Assembly: GCA_963736685.1 (NCBI GenBank)
Contig: CAVTPZ010000036.1
Coordinates: forward strand, 1-64,000
DNA: 64,000 nucleotides
Direction: 5' to 3'
DNA from: DASUPK01 sp963736685
GTDB lineage: Bacteria > Actinomycetota > Thermoleophilia > Solirubrobacterales > 70-9
Part shown: piece after piece, positions 1-8,014 of the stretch
Position numbering within the stretch: position 1 is the stretch's first letter
Layout: every line of letters starts with the position of its first letter
Translations under genes and position numbers: made by a program
Notes under the pieces: model-generated
The model's database searches: none
What the model was told of the DNA's origin: nothing
The model's input: only the letters and a program-made list of their open reading frames with translations

Positions 1-332
1 AGTACAACGGCGGCCCGGTGGACGGCGGCACCTTCCCGGCCTACATCTGGGGCCGGATCATGTCGTCGATCGAGAACATCTACGCCGAGCACAAGGCAGC
101 GGCCAACAACAAGGACCGCTCGGGCTCCAGCTCGAGCTCGAGTTCGAGCACTTACACGCCGTCCTACTCCTCCGGCTCGTCCTCCTCGTCGTCATCCTCC
201 AGCGGCACCGGGGGTGGCGGAGGCGGAGGCGGCGGCAACACCAGCGCACCTGCTCCTCCCGCGCCCTCTGCTGGGGGTGGCGGTGGCACCAGCGGTGGCA
301 CCAGCGGCGGCACCGGCGGCACCGGCCTGTAG
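1..332 (+). CDS. Penicillin-binding protein, C-terminal fragment (5' end outside window)
   Basis: The reading frame is open from base 3 and ends with TAG at 330-332. The first visible residues, YNGGPVDGGTFPAYIW, match the segment that closes the transpeptidase domain of class A penicillin-binding proteins (typically GG-V-GGTFPA-IW). After this conserved block the protein changes to a Ser-rich run and then Gly/Ser/Pro/Ala, a low-complexity tail common in actinobacterial PBPs. The catalytic SxxK, SxN and KTG motifs would lie upstream of the window. The gene ends tail to tail with the glycosylase gene, three bases apart. The role (peptidoglycan transpeptidation, cell surface) is inferred from this short conserved block only. 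Confidence 0.8.
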   Translation, partial: YNGGPVDGGTFPAYIWGRIMSSIENIYAEHKAAANNKDRSGSSSSSSSSTYTPSYSSGSSSSSSSSSGTGGGGGGGGGNTSAPAPPAPSAGGGGGTSGGTSGGTGGTGL

Positions 333-335
333 CTA

Positions 336-932
336 CTAGGCGGCTCGGCCGACCGCGCTCGAGGCCGAGGTCGGCCATGGGCGCGAGACGAAGCGACTTC
401 CCTTGACCGAGTAGCGCCACGGCAGCTCCGCGGCCTTCGTGATCCCGATCCGGGGAGAGGCGGCGATCTCGCCCTCGGCGATGGCTCGACCGGGGTCGGT
501 GAGCTCGAACGGCGGCTCGAAGAGATCGGCGCCGTTCAGCGAGAGCCCGACGCCGAGCGCCTCGGAGAGCTTGCCGGGACCGGAGCAGAGCTGCTCGATC
601 TGATCGCGCCCACGCCGTTCGCGCATCAGCTCGATGCCTTCCGTCGGCTCCAGCGCTCGGATCAGGACGGCCGAGGCGCTCCCGTCGGGCTCGGTGACGA
701 AGTTGAGCAGGCTGTGGATGCCGTAGGAGAGGTAGACGTAGGCGTGGCCGGGCGGGCCGAAGAGGACCTCGTTGCGGGCCGTGCGGCCGATGTAGGCGTG
801 GCAGGCCGGGTCGGTCTCCTCATACGCCTCCGTCTCCACGATCACCCCGGCGGTCTCGCCCACCCGCAGCTCGCAGCCGATCAGCTCGCGCGCGACCTCG
901 TGCACCGTGCGGTCGAAGAAGCCGCGGTTCAC
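336..932 (-). CDS. 3-methyladenine DNA glycosylase (MPG/AAG family)
   Basis: This 198-residue protein has the usual length of the alkyladenine glycosylase family, which excises 3-methyladenine and related alkylated bases. N-terminal FFDRTVHEVARELIG, the VIVETEAYEETDPACHAY block (active-site Glu within ETEAY), GRTARNEVLFGPPGHAYVYLSYG and the later LCSGPGKLSEALG are all family hallmarks. The GTG start at 932 overlaps the argH stop (GTGA), so it is probably translated by coupling at the end of the long minus-strand operon. The C-terminal residues after VSRPWP are Ser/Ala/Arg-rich and poorly conserved. Confidence 0.92.
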   Translation of the reverse strand: MNRGFFDRTVHEVARELIGCELRVGETAGVIVETEAYEETDPACHAYIGRTARNEVLFGPPGHAYVYLSYGIHSLLNFVTEPDGSASAVLIRALEPTEGIELMRERRGRDQIEQLCSGPGKLSEALGVGLSLNGADLFEPPFELTDPGRAIAEGEIAASPRIGITKAAELPWRYSVKGSRFVSRPWPTSASSAVGRAA

Positions 933-2299
933 GCGCGCAGTGCGGCGAGCGCCTCGCGCGCCCTCTCGAGTTGCTCACCCACCCGAGCGGATGACGTCCC
1001 TCCGGCCGAGACCTTCGATTCGATCGTCCTCCCCGACTCGAGCGCCCGGCGCACGGCCCGCTTGGCGTCATCCGGAACTCCGTCGAGCTCGGTGTCGACA
1101 AGCTCGGAGAGAGGTTTGCCCGAGTCGACGGCCGCCTTGACCAACCCGCCGACCAGGCCGTGGGCCTCACGGAAGGGGACGCCCTCCTGCACGAGCGCGT
1201 CGGCGAGGTCCGTCGCCGCGAGCATCTCGTCGCCGGCCGCCGCCGCCAGGCGGTCGCGGTTGAAGCTGATCCCACCGAGCATCCCGGTGGCCGCGGCCAG
1301 GCAAAGCTCGAGGTTGTCGATCGCGTCGAAGAGCGGCTCCTTGTCCTCCTGGAGGTCCTTGCTGTAGGCCAGGGGAAGGGCGTGCATCGTGCCGAGCAGG
1401 CTCTGGAAGGAGGCGGCGATTCGGGGCGCCTTGCCGCGCAGGAGCTCCGCGGCATCCGGGTTCTTCTTCTGGGGCATGATGCTCGAGCCCGAGGAGAACG
1501 AATCGGGCAGCTCGCAGAAACCGAATTCTTGGCTCGACCAGAGGACGATCTCGGCGCCGAGGCGCGAGAGATGCATTGCGCAGATCGAGGCGGCCGAGAG
1601 GTAGTCGAGAGCGAAGTCCCGGTTCGAGACCGCATCGATGGAGTTCGGATACGGGCGCTCGAAGCCGAGATCGGCGGCCAGCGCGTCACGGTCGACATCC
1701 CAGTTGAGGCCGGCCAGGGCACCTGACCCCGCAGGCATCTCGGTCGTGGCCTCAGCCGCGCGGAAGAAGCGCCGGGTGTCGCGCTGGAACATCCAGAAGT
1801 AGGCGAGCAGATGGTGGCCCAGGTAGACGGGCTGGGCGCGCTGCAGGTGGGTGTACGAGGGCGAAGGCCAGTCGCGGTGCGCCTCGGCCTGTGCGACCAG
1901 CGTCTCCATCATCCCCTCGAGCAGGGCAATTGCCCGGGCGGCATGTGCACGCACCAGGAGCGAGAGATCGGTGGCCACCTGGTCGTTGCGGGAGCGCGCC
2001 GTGTGGAGCTTTCCGCCGAGCGGCCCGATCAGCTCGGTAAGCCGCCGCTCGATCGCCATGTGGATGTCCTCGTCGTCCTCGCGGAAATCGAACCGGTTCG
2101 TCTCGAGCTCCCCGCCGACCTGGTCGAGTCCCTCGGTGATCTGCCCGAGCTCGGTCTGATCGAGCACGCCCAGCTTGGCCAGCGCGCGGGCGTGCGCCTT
2201 GGACTGCTCGATGTCGAACGACGCCAGGCGCCAATCGAATGCGATCGAGGAGTTGATCCGCCTGAACAGTGGGTCCTGTTCTTCGCCGAAACGAGACAT
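929..2299 (-). CDS. argH: Argininosuccinate lyase
   Basis: This 456-residue protein catalyses the last step of arginine synthesis, argininosuccinate to arginine plus fumarate. Fumarase/aspartase superfamily signatures are intact: HTARSRNDQ at about 99-107, YTHLQRAQP at about 149-157 and GSSIMPQKKNPD at about 271-282 (mobile catalytic loop with the Ser). No other arg gene is in the window. The ATG at 2299 sits 6 bases after a TAGACT hexamer whose TAG is also the stop codon of the upstream DegT gene, so argH may have its own leaderless promoter in addition to operon read-through. Its stop overlaps the glycosylase start. Confidence 0.96.
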   Translation of the reverse strand: MSRFGEEQDPLFRRINSSIAFDWRLASFDIEQSKAHARALAKLGVLDQTELGQITEGLDQVGGELETNRFDFREDDEDIHMAIERRLTELIGPLGGKLHTARSRNDQVATDLSLLVRAHAARAIALLEGMMETLVAQAEAHRDWPSPSYTHLQRAQPVYLGHHLLAYFWMFQRDTRRFFRAAEATTEMPAGSGALAGLNWDVDRDALAADLGFERPYPNSIDAVSNRDFALDYLSAASICAMHLSRLGAEIVLWSSQEFGFCELPDSFSSGSSIMPQKKNPDAAELLRGKAPRIAASFQSLLGTMHALPLAYSKDLQEDKEPLFDAIDNLELCLAAATGMLGGISFNRDRLAAAAGDEMLAATDLADALVQEGVPFREAHGLVGGLVKAAVDSGKPLSELVDTELDGVPDDAKRAVRRALESGRTIESKVSAGGTSSARVGEQLERAREALAALRA

Positions 2300-2305
2300 G
2301 CGCGG

Positions 2306-2311
2306 AGTCTA
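2306..2311 (-). promoter_or_regulatory. Putative -10 (TAGACT) for argH
   Basis: TAGACT lies 6 bases upstream of the argH ATG, the spacing of a leaderless transcript. Its first three bases are the stop codon of the DegT gene. No clear -35 is visible. Confidence 0.45.
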
Positions 2312-3466
2312 GGGTTGGATTCCGAGCGCTTCGCCCAGCGCGGTGCAGACTCGATCCACCTGCGATTCGGTCATAGAGGTGAAGAACGGGAGCGCCAGGG
2401 AGCGCTCGGCGACCTTTTCGGCGATCGGGAACTCGCCCCCCTCGAAGCCGAAGCGCTCGCGGTAGGGCGGCAGCAGGTGGATGCACGGCAGATACGCCCT
2501 GGAGGCGACGCCGTTCGAGGCCAGGGACTTGATGACGGCGTCGCGGTGGGTCCCATTCGGCAACTGGACGCAGAACACGAACCAGCTGCGGCGCTCATCC
2601 CCTCGGTTCTCGTTCGGCAGGACTATGTCGTCGTCATCGTGCTCGCCGCACGGAGCGCCGCCGAGCTGGGTCAGCCGCTCCCGGTAGAGCGCCGCGACGT
2701 TGTCGCGGGCGTTGAGCATCTCGTCGAGTCGCTCCAGCTGGGCGATGCCGATCGCGGCGTGCAGGTCCGTGAGCCGGTAGTTGAAGCCGATGCGGTCGTG
2801 GTCAAGCCGTGACATGTCCGGCGCTCGGCCCTGATTGCGCTCGCTGCGCATCGCCTCGGCCACATTCTCATCGGGGGTGACCAGAATGCCGCCCTCCCCC
2901 GTCGTCATCTGCTTGTTGGCATAGAAGGCGAAGGTGGCGGGGTTGCCGTCGGTACCGACCCTGGCGCCGGTGCTGTCGATCGCGCCGAGCGCCTGGCAGG
3001 CGTCCTCGAGCATGCCGAGCTCGTGCTGCTTGGCGAGTGCGCCGAACGCCGGCAGGTCCGCCGGGTAGCCGAAGATGTGAACCGGCAGGAGGCCGGCCGT
3101 CTTCTCCCCCACCGCCTCGGCAGCCTTCTCGGGATCGAGGTTGAGGGTGACGGGGTCGATGTCGGCGAAGACGGGCTTAGCGCCCTCGTAGAGCAGGCAG
3201 TTGGTCGAGGCCACGAAGCTGAGCGGGCTCGTGACGACCTCGTCGCCCTCTGACCATCCCTTGGAGCGAACCCCGAGATGGAGCGCGGCGGTCCCGCTGG
3301 ACACGGCCACGGCGTAAACCTTCCCTCCGATCCAATTCGAGAAGTCGTGCTCGAACTGCTCGAGCTTCGGGCCGAGCGAGAGTGAGCCGGAGCGCACAAC
3401 CTCCAGCAGCAGCTCCTCCTCGCGGGGGCCGAGCTCAGGTCGTGCGAGCGGGATCGGTTCGTTCAC
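2309..3466 (-). CDS. DegT/DnrJ/EryC1-family PLP aminotransferase
   Basis: This 385-residue PLP enzyme is of the sugar-aminotransferase (AHBA synthase) fold. It shows the family signatures: SSGTAALHLGV at about 56-66, a LEDACQALGA block at about 153-162 (PLP pyridine contact), and FAFYANKQMTTGEGG, where Lys185 is the likely Schiff-base lysine. Relatives aminate 4-keto or 3-keto nucleotide sugars for cell-envelope or antibiotic sugars; the substrate here is unknown. Its position between cimA and argH is odd for a sugar enzyme. The start overlaps the cimA 3' end by 32 bases, so translation is probably coupled. An insertion GEHDDDDIVLPNENRGDE near residue 285 is unusually acidic. Confidence 0.88.
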   Translation of the reverse strand: MNEPIPLARPELGPREEELLLEVVRSGSLSLGPKLEQFEHDFSNWIGGKVYAVAVSSGTAALHLGVRSKGWSEGDEVVTSPLSFVASTNCLLYEGAKPVFADIDPVTLNLDPEKAAEAVGEKTAGLLPVHIFGYPADLPAFGALAKQHELGMLEDACQALGAIDSTGARVGTDGNPATFAFYANKQMTTGEGGILVTPDENVAEAMRSERNQGRAPDMSRLDHDRIGFNYRLTDLHAAIGIAQLERLDEMLNARDNVAALYRERLTQLGGAPCGEHDDDDIVLPNENRGDERRSWFVFCVQLPNGTHRDAVIKSLASNGVASRAYLPCIHLLPPYRERFGFEGGEFPIAEKVAERSLALPFFTSMTESQVDRVCTALGEALGIQP

Positions 3467-5036
3467 TCGGCGGGTCGTTCTGTTCGCGGGGCTGGAAGGC
3501 GTATTCGAGCGAGTCGACCAGGGCCTCCCAGGAGGCCTCGATGATGTTCTCGGAGACTCCGATGGAGCCCCACTCGCGCTCGCCGTCGGACGAGTCGAGC
3601 AGCACGCGGGTCACCGCGCCGGTGCCATGGTGCTCGTCCAGAATGCGGACCTTGTAGTTGGTCAGCTCGATGTCGGCCAAGTGTGGGTGACGGTCGATGA
3701 TGGCGCCGCGCAGCGCGGTGTCGAGCGCATTCACCGGCCCGTTGCCCTCCGCTGTGCGGAGATAGCGCTCGCCGTCGACCCAGACTTTGATGGTCGCCTC
3801 CGTGACCACCTTGCCGTCCTCCCGCTTCTCGACCAGGACTCTGAATCCCTCGAGCCGGAAGAGCGGCTCGTAGTCCTCGGTCTCCTTGCGGAGGAGCAGC
3901 TCGAAGGAGGCGTCGGCCGCCTCGTAGTGGTAGCCACGGTGTTCGCGCTCCTTCAGGGTCCGGAGCGCCTTGGCCGCCTGCTCGTCGTCCAGTGGGATGC
4001 CGGCGCGATCCGCGCGCGAGAGGACCGTGCCCTTCCCCGAGAGCTCGGAGACGACCATCTCGCGCTCGTTGCCGACCTCGGCGGGGTCCATGTGCTCGAA
4101 GGTGCGCGCATCCGCGCTGACCCCGGCCACGTGCATGCCGCCCTTGTGGGCGAACGCGTTGCGGCCGACGAACGGCTGGTCGGGGTTCGGCGTGATGTTG
4201 AGCAGCTCGTCGATGAAGTGGGCGATGCCGGTGAGACGTGAGAGCTGCTCGCCGGAGACGCACTCGCGGCCCATCTTCAGTTGAAGCGCGGGCAGGATCG
4301 AGGTGAGATTGGCGTTGCCCGTCCGCTCGCCGATCCCGTTGATGGTGCCCTGCACCAGCCCGGCGCCCTCCTCCACCGCGGCCAGCGAGTTGGCGACGGC
4401 GCACTCGAGGTCGTTGTGGGTGTGGATCCCGACCGCGACATCGAGGTCGCCCAGCACCGCCCGGGTCGCCTCGGCGACCTGCGGCGGCAGGCTCGAGCCA
4501 TTGGTGTCGCAGAGGGTGACGTTCTCGGCCCCTGCGTCCGCGGCAGCCCGCACGCACTCCAGCGCGTAGCCCGAGTCGTCGCGGAAGCCGTCGAAGAAGT
4601 GCTCGGCGTCGTAGATCACGCGCTTGCCCGCGTCGGTCAGGTAGGCCACCGAGTCCTGGATCATCGCCAGGTTCTCCTCGCGGCTCACCTTGGTCACCTT
4701 CTCGAGATGAAGGCCCCAGGTCTTGCCGACGAGCGTGACGACCGGCGCGAAGCCGCCGGCGAGCAGGCGCAGAGCCTCGTCCTCGGCGGCCTCGGTGTCG
4801 CGGCGCCTGGTCATCCCGAAGGCGCAGACCGCTGCCTGCTTCAGATCGATCTCGGCCAGCATCTCGAAGAGCTCGAGCTCCTTCGGGTTCGAGCCGGGGA
4901 AGCCGGCCTCGATGAAGTGGATGCCGAGCTCGTCGAGCTTGCGCACCACGCGCGTCTTCTCCTGCGCCGAGAGCGACATGCCCTGGCCCTGCATGCCATC
5001 CCGCAAAGTCGTGTCATAGAGGAGTACTTTGGTCAT
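3435..5036 (-). CDS. cimA: (R)-citramalate synthase
   Basis: CimA condenses pyruvate and acetyl-CoA to citramalate, the threonine-independent entry to isoleucine. The protein (about 533 residues) begins MTKVLLYDTTLRDGMQGQG and shows KTWGLHLEKVTKVSREENL, VIYDAEHFFDGF, LCDTNGSS, GIHTHNDLECAVAN and NGIGERTGNANL, the TIM-barrel DRE-metallolyase pattern of CimA rather than LeuA, plus a C-terminal LeuA-type regulatory domain. The GTWGLH/DAEHFFDG type motifs separate it from the window's leuA. ATG at 5036 is preceded by AAAGGCAG; an in-frame ATG at 5057 with GGAGG eight bases upstream is an alternative. It lies downstream of leuCD/leuB/ilvE, whose products can act on citramalate-derived intermediates. 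Confidence 0.93.
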   Translation of the reverse strand: MTKVLLYDTTLRDGMQGQGMSLSAQEKTRVVRKLDELGIHFIEAGFPGSNPKELELFEMLAEIDLKQAAVCAFGMTRRRDTEAAEDEALRLLAGGFAPVVTLVGKTWGLHLEKVTKVSREENLAMIQDSVAYLTDAGKRVIYDAEHFFDGFRDDSGYALECVRAAADAGAENVTLCDTNGSSLPPQVAEATRAVLGDLDVAVGIHTHNDLECAVANSLAAVEEGAGLVQGTINGIGERTGNANLTSILPALQLKMGRECVSGEQLSRLTGIAHFIDELLNITPNPDQPFVGRNAFAHKGGMHVAGVSADARTFEHMDPAEVGNEREMVVSELSGKGTVLSRADRAGIPLDDEQAAKALRTLKEREHRGYHYEAADASFELLLRKETEDYEPLFRLEGFRVLVEKREDGKVVTEATIKVWVDGERYLRTAEGNGPVNALDTALRGAIIDRHPHLADIELTNYKVRILDEHHGTGAVTRVLLDSSDGEREWGSIGVSENIIEASWEALVDSLEYAFQPREQNDPPSERTDPARTT

Positions 5037-5060
5037 TGCTGCCTTTCTAGGCTTCATCAG

Positions 5061-5094
5061 GGCGGCCTCCTCCGCTTCGCGTCCGGGGGCCGCC
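5061..5094 (-). promoter_or_regulatory. Stem-loop covering the cimA upstream ribosome-binding site
   Basis: A perfect 7-bp inverted repeat (GGCGGCC at 5061-5067 and GGCCGCC at 5088-5094) lies directly upstream of cimA. On the mRNA its 3' arm overlaps the GGAGG that serves the alternative ATG at 5057, so folding could hide that site. Confidence 0.4.
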
Positions 5095-5112
5095 AGTGGG
5101 CGGATTTGAATG

Positions 5113-5129
5113 AGGCCGCTAAGCGGCCT
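5113..5129 (-). promoter_or_regulatory. Second stem-loop in the ilvE-cimA gap
   Basis: AGGCCGCT and AGCGGCCT flank a single A, giving a 7-bp stem with a 3-base loop. It has no U-tract, so it is not a classical terminator. A 13-codon open frame starting on the ilvE stop (TGATG at 5158-5162) ends with TAG inside this loop. Confidence 0.4.
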
Positions 5130-5159
5130 GCGTAATTCGCCCTGTGAAGCGGTGCAGCA

Positions 5160-6161
5160 TCAGGAACCCAGGGTACCGGAGGCCGGTTCCCCGACCTCCT
5201 CGGCGTCCACCTCTGCAGGCGTGGGCTCACGGGGTGGCTCGCCAGTCGGCTCCCCCACCGGGTCGAGCCACTCGCGGTACTCCTCGAGGCGCCCATGGAG
5301 CGCGTCGTCGAACTTGGCCTGGATGACGCGCGTGATCTCGCCTGGCTCGCCGATGTCGTGGTCGTCGATCTCACGCACCGGGACGAGCTCGGCCGCGGTG
5401 CCGGTCAGGAAGACCTCCTCGGCGAGGTAGAGCTCGGCGCGAGCGACGTCGCGCTCGACCACGGTGTAACCGAGGTCGCGGGCCAGCTGGATCACCGACT
5501 TGCGGTTGATGCCGTCGAGGATCGAGGAGGCGTGCCCCGGGGTGACGATCTCACCCTCCCGGACGAGGTAGATGTTCTCGCCGGACCCTTCGCAGACGAA
5601 GCCGCGATCGTCGAGCAGGATCGCCTCGTCGTAGCCGGCGTTGGCGCTCTCGGTCTTGGCCAGGATGGAGTTGAGGTACTGGCCGGAGGCCTTGGCGTGC
5701 GGGATGAGCCCCGAGGGCGAGATGCGGCGCCACGATGAGACCTTGGCGCGCACGCCCTTCTGCTTGCCCTCCTCGCCCAGGTAGGCGCCCCATGGCCAGA
5801 CGGCGATGATCACGTCGACCGGAGCGCTCTGCGCGAACAGGCCCATCTCGCCGTAGCCGCGGAAGGCGAGCGGCCGGATGTAGCAGCTGCGCAGCCCGTT
5901 GCGGCGGATCAGCTCCTTGGTCGCCTCGCGGATCTCCTCGAGGTCGTGCTTGAGTGGCAGGTAGTAGAGCTCGGCTGACTTGGCGAGCCGGTCGAGATGG
6001 TCCTGATGGCGGAAGATCGCCGGACCGATCTCCGTGTCGTAGCAGCGAATTCCCTCGAAGACGCCCGTGCCGTAGTGCAGGCCGTGTGTGAGGACGTGCA
6101 CGTTGGCCTCGTCCCATGGGACGAATTCGCCGTTCTTCCAGATGAGCTCAGCCTTCTCCAC
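5160..6161 (-). CDS. ilvE: Branched-chain amino-acid aminotransferase
   Basis: This 333-residue fold-type IV PLP enzyme transaminates the 2-keto acids of Leu, Ile and Val. The N-terminal WKNGEFVPWDEANVHVLTHGLHYGTGVFEGIRCY block, HAKASGQYLNS with the expected Schiff-base Lys157, DDRGFVCEGSGENIYLV and FLTGTAAELVPV match IlvE closely. The last 30 or so residues (EPTGEPPREPTPAEVDAEEV) form an acidic, Pro-rich extension beyond the usual end of about 305 residues, probably disordered. GTG is the start; CATACT eight bases upstream may be a -10. It sits between leuB and cimA in the same direction. Confidence 0.94.
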   Translation of the reverse strand: MEKAELIWKNGEFVPWDEANVHVLTHGLHYGTGVFEGIRCYDTEIGPAIFRHQDHLDRLAKSAELYYLPLKHDLEEIREATKELIRRNGLRSCYIRPLAFRGYGEMGLFAQSAPVDVIIAVWPWGAYLGEEGKQKGVRAKVSSWRRISPSGLIPHAKASGQYLNSILAKTESANAGYDEAILLDDRGFVCEGSGENIYLVREGEIVTPGHASSILDGINRKSVIQLARDLGYTVVERDVARAELYLAEEVFLTGTAAELVPVREIDDHDIGEPGEITRVIQAKFDDALHGRLEEYREWLDPVGEPTGEPPREPTPAEVDAEEVGEPASGTLGS

Positions 6162-6169
6162 GGTCGATC

Positions 6170-6175
6170 AGTATG
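6170..6175 (-). promoter_or_regulatory. Possible -10 (CATACT) for ilvE
   Basis: CATACT lies 8 bases before the ilvE GTG in the 28-base gap after leuB. It would give a leaderless or near-leaderless internal transcript. Weak evidence. Confidence 0.3.
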
Positions 6176-6189
6176 AACGATGAGTACGG

Positions 6190-7230
6190 CTACAGGGATT
6201 GAAGAATTGCTTCCGTCATCTCGTCGGTCGTGCTCTCCCCACCCAGATCCGGGGTGCGAAGTCCCTTGGCGAGCGTCGCGTCGACGGCCGCTTCGAGCTT
6301 CGCCGCCTGCTCGTGCATGCCGAGCCCGTACTTGAGCATCATCGCGACGGAGAGCAGCGTGGCCAACGGGTTGGCCTTGCCCGAACCGGCGATGTCCGGC
6401 GCCGACCCGTGCACGGGCTCGTAGAGGCCGGGCCCGTCCTCGCCGAGGCTTGCCGAGGGCAGCATTCCCAGAGATCCGGTGAGCATGGCGGCCTCATCGC
6501 TGAGGATGTCGCCGAACAGGTTCTCGGTGACGATCACGTCGAATCCGGTCGGGTTCGAGACCAGCTGCATCGCGGCGTTGTCGACCAGCAGGTGGTCGAG
6601 CTCGATGGCCTCGTACTCCGGGGCGAGCCTGGTGACCGTCTCTCGCCAGAGGCGGGAGGTCTCCATGACGTTCGCCTTGTCCACCGAGGTCAGGTGGCCG
6701 TCGCGCTCGCCCGCCGCCTCGAAGGCCACGCGGGCGATGCGCTCGATCTCCTCAACCGTGTACGCGCAGTCGTCGTGGGCCCGGTCGCCGTCGCGGCCCG
6801 ATTCGCCGAAGTAGATGCCCCCGGTGAGCTCCCGGACCACGAGCAGGTCGGTCCCCTCGATCCGCTCGCGGCGCAGCGGGCTCGCCTCGAGCAGCGCCTC
6901 GCTCGGGCGGACGGGGCGGAGGTTCGCGAACAGGCCGAGTCCCTTGCGGAGCCCCAGCAGCCCCTGTTCGGGGCGGGGCCGCTCAGGATCGGTCGTATCC
7001 CACTTGGGGCCGCCCACGGCGCAGAGCAGGACCGCGTCGGCCTGCCTGCACGCCTCCAGCACCTCGTCGGTCAGCGCAGTGCCGTGCTCGTCGATCGACG
7101 CACCGCCGATCAGATGCTCGGTGATCTCGAAATCGCCGATCTCTGTCATGACGCGCACGGCCGCAGCTCCGATCTCGGGTCCGATCCCGTCGCCGGGCAG
7201 AAGGACGACGCTAGGCACGCCGTGCGTCAA
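6190..7230 (-). CDS. leuB: 3-isopropylmalate dehydrogenase
   Basis: LeuB (346 residues) oxidises and decarboxylates 3-isopropylmalate and, in citramalate-using organisms, beta-methylmalate. VVLLPGDGIGPEIGAAAVRVM at the N-terminus, LLVVRELTGGIYFG, VDKANVMETSRLWRETV (catalytic Lys-Asn region), DNAAMQLVSNPTGFDVIVTENLFGDILSDEAAMLTGSLGMLPSAS and YEPVHGSAPDIAGSGKANP are intact. TTG at 7230 or the in-frame GTG at 7218 could be the start; both overlap the methyltransferase 3' end (20 or 8 bases), so it is translationally coupled. Confidence 0.96.
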   Translation of the reverse strand: MTHGVPSVVLLPGDGIGPEIGAAAVRVMTEIGDFEITEHLIGGASIDEHGTALTDEVLEACRQADAVLLCAVGGPKWDTTDPERPRPEQGLLGLRKGLGLFANLRPVRPSEALLEASPLRRERIEGTDLLVVRELTGGIYFGESGRDGDRAHDDCAYTVEEIERIARVAFEAAGERDGHLTSVDKANVMETSRLWRETVTRLAPEYEAIELDHLLVDNAAMQLVSNPTGFDVIVTENLFGDILSDEAAMLTGSLGMLPSASLGEDGPGLYEPVHGSAPDIAGSGKANPLATLLSVAMMLKYGLGMHEQAAKLEAAVDATLAKGLRTPDLGGESTTDEMTEAILQSL

Positions 7231-8014
7231 TGTTGAGTCGGACGTAGTTGAGGACGAGCGGCTCTCCGGAGAGATCGAGCACCGCCTCGGCGAACGGCTT
7301 CCTCACCTCCTCCGGCAGACGGGTCAGGTGGGGTCCCATCGTCACGGTGGTGGTGAAGTCGTACGGGTCGGTCGGCTGCACGGGCTTGTCCTCGAGCCAG
7401 CAGCGGACATCCTCGAAGCCGGCCTTCCGCAGGCGCTCCTCGGTCTCGTCCGGCTGGGCGAAGTTCCACATCATCTCCATGCCTTCGAAGTGGCGCGCGT
7501 ACTCGTCGCTCATCGCCACCGTGGCGATCGCGCGGGCATGATCGGCGACGTTGCCGGCGCCTCCACACTGGGCGACCAGGCGGCCGCCGGGTCGGAGCAC
7601 CGAGCGAATTCGCTCGAAGAGCCGATCGTGATCGAGGATCCAGTGGAAGGTTGCGGTAGAGAAGAGGGCGTCCACCGCGGTCGGAGCATCGTGCTCAGCG
7701 AGTAGATCCGGGCTCAGCTCGAGCAGGTCGGAGACGAAGAGCGTGACGCGGTCATCGCCCTCGAATCGCTCGGCGGCGACCTTGATCATCTCCGAGGAGC
7801 CGTCGACCCCGACCAGGCGGCCGTCGGGCAGTCGCTCCAGGAGCTTCTCCGCCACCCGACCCGAGCCGATGCCGGCGTCGATCACCGACTCCTCAGCCTG
7901 GGGGTCGAGCCGCTCGAGCACCTCGAGGCCCCACTGGAACTGCGGCTCCGAGATCTGGTCGTAGGTCTTCGCGTCCCATTCCCGCGGGCCGCTGTTCATC
8001 GAGTGGGTGCTCAC
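7211..8014 (-). CDS. Class I SAM-dependent methyltransferase, Tam-like
   Basis: This 267-residue protein has SAM motif I VIDAGIGSGRVAE (about 44-56), a following VGVDGSSEMIKVA with the acidic residue at the end of beta-2, and FSTATFHWILDHDRLFERIRSVLRPGGRLVAQCGG, a motif arrangement close to trans-aconitate methyltransferase (Tam) and BioC. EWDAKTYDQISEPQFQWGLEVL at the N-terminus resembles the Tam substrate-cap region. It is locked in the leu operon: GTGA overlap with leuD upstream and a 20-base overlap with leuB downstream. A role in methylating an aconitate- or isopropylmalate-like acid is therefore attractive but is inference; a generic small-molecule methyltransferase is the alternative. 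Confidence 0.8.
   Translation of the reverse strand: MSTHSMNSGPREWDAKTYDQISEPQFQWGLEVLERLDPQAEESVIDAGIGSGRVAEKLLERLPDGRLVGVDGSSEMIKVAAERFEGDDRVTLFVSDLLELSPDLLAEHDAPTAVDALFSTATFHWILDHDRLFERIRSVLRPGGRLVAQCGGAGNVADHARAIATVAMSDEYARHFEGMEMMWNFAQPDETEERLRKAGFEDVRCWLEDKPVQPTDPYDFTTTVTMGPHLTRLPEEVRKPFAEAVLDLSGEPLVLNYVRLNIDARRA

Noticed and set aside
120..332. Ser and Gly codon runs that look like a DNA repeat
   Set aside because: They are the low-complexity tail of the penicillin-binding protein, in frame, not a mobile or CRISPR repeat.
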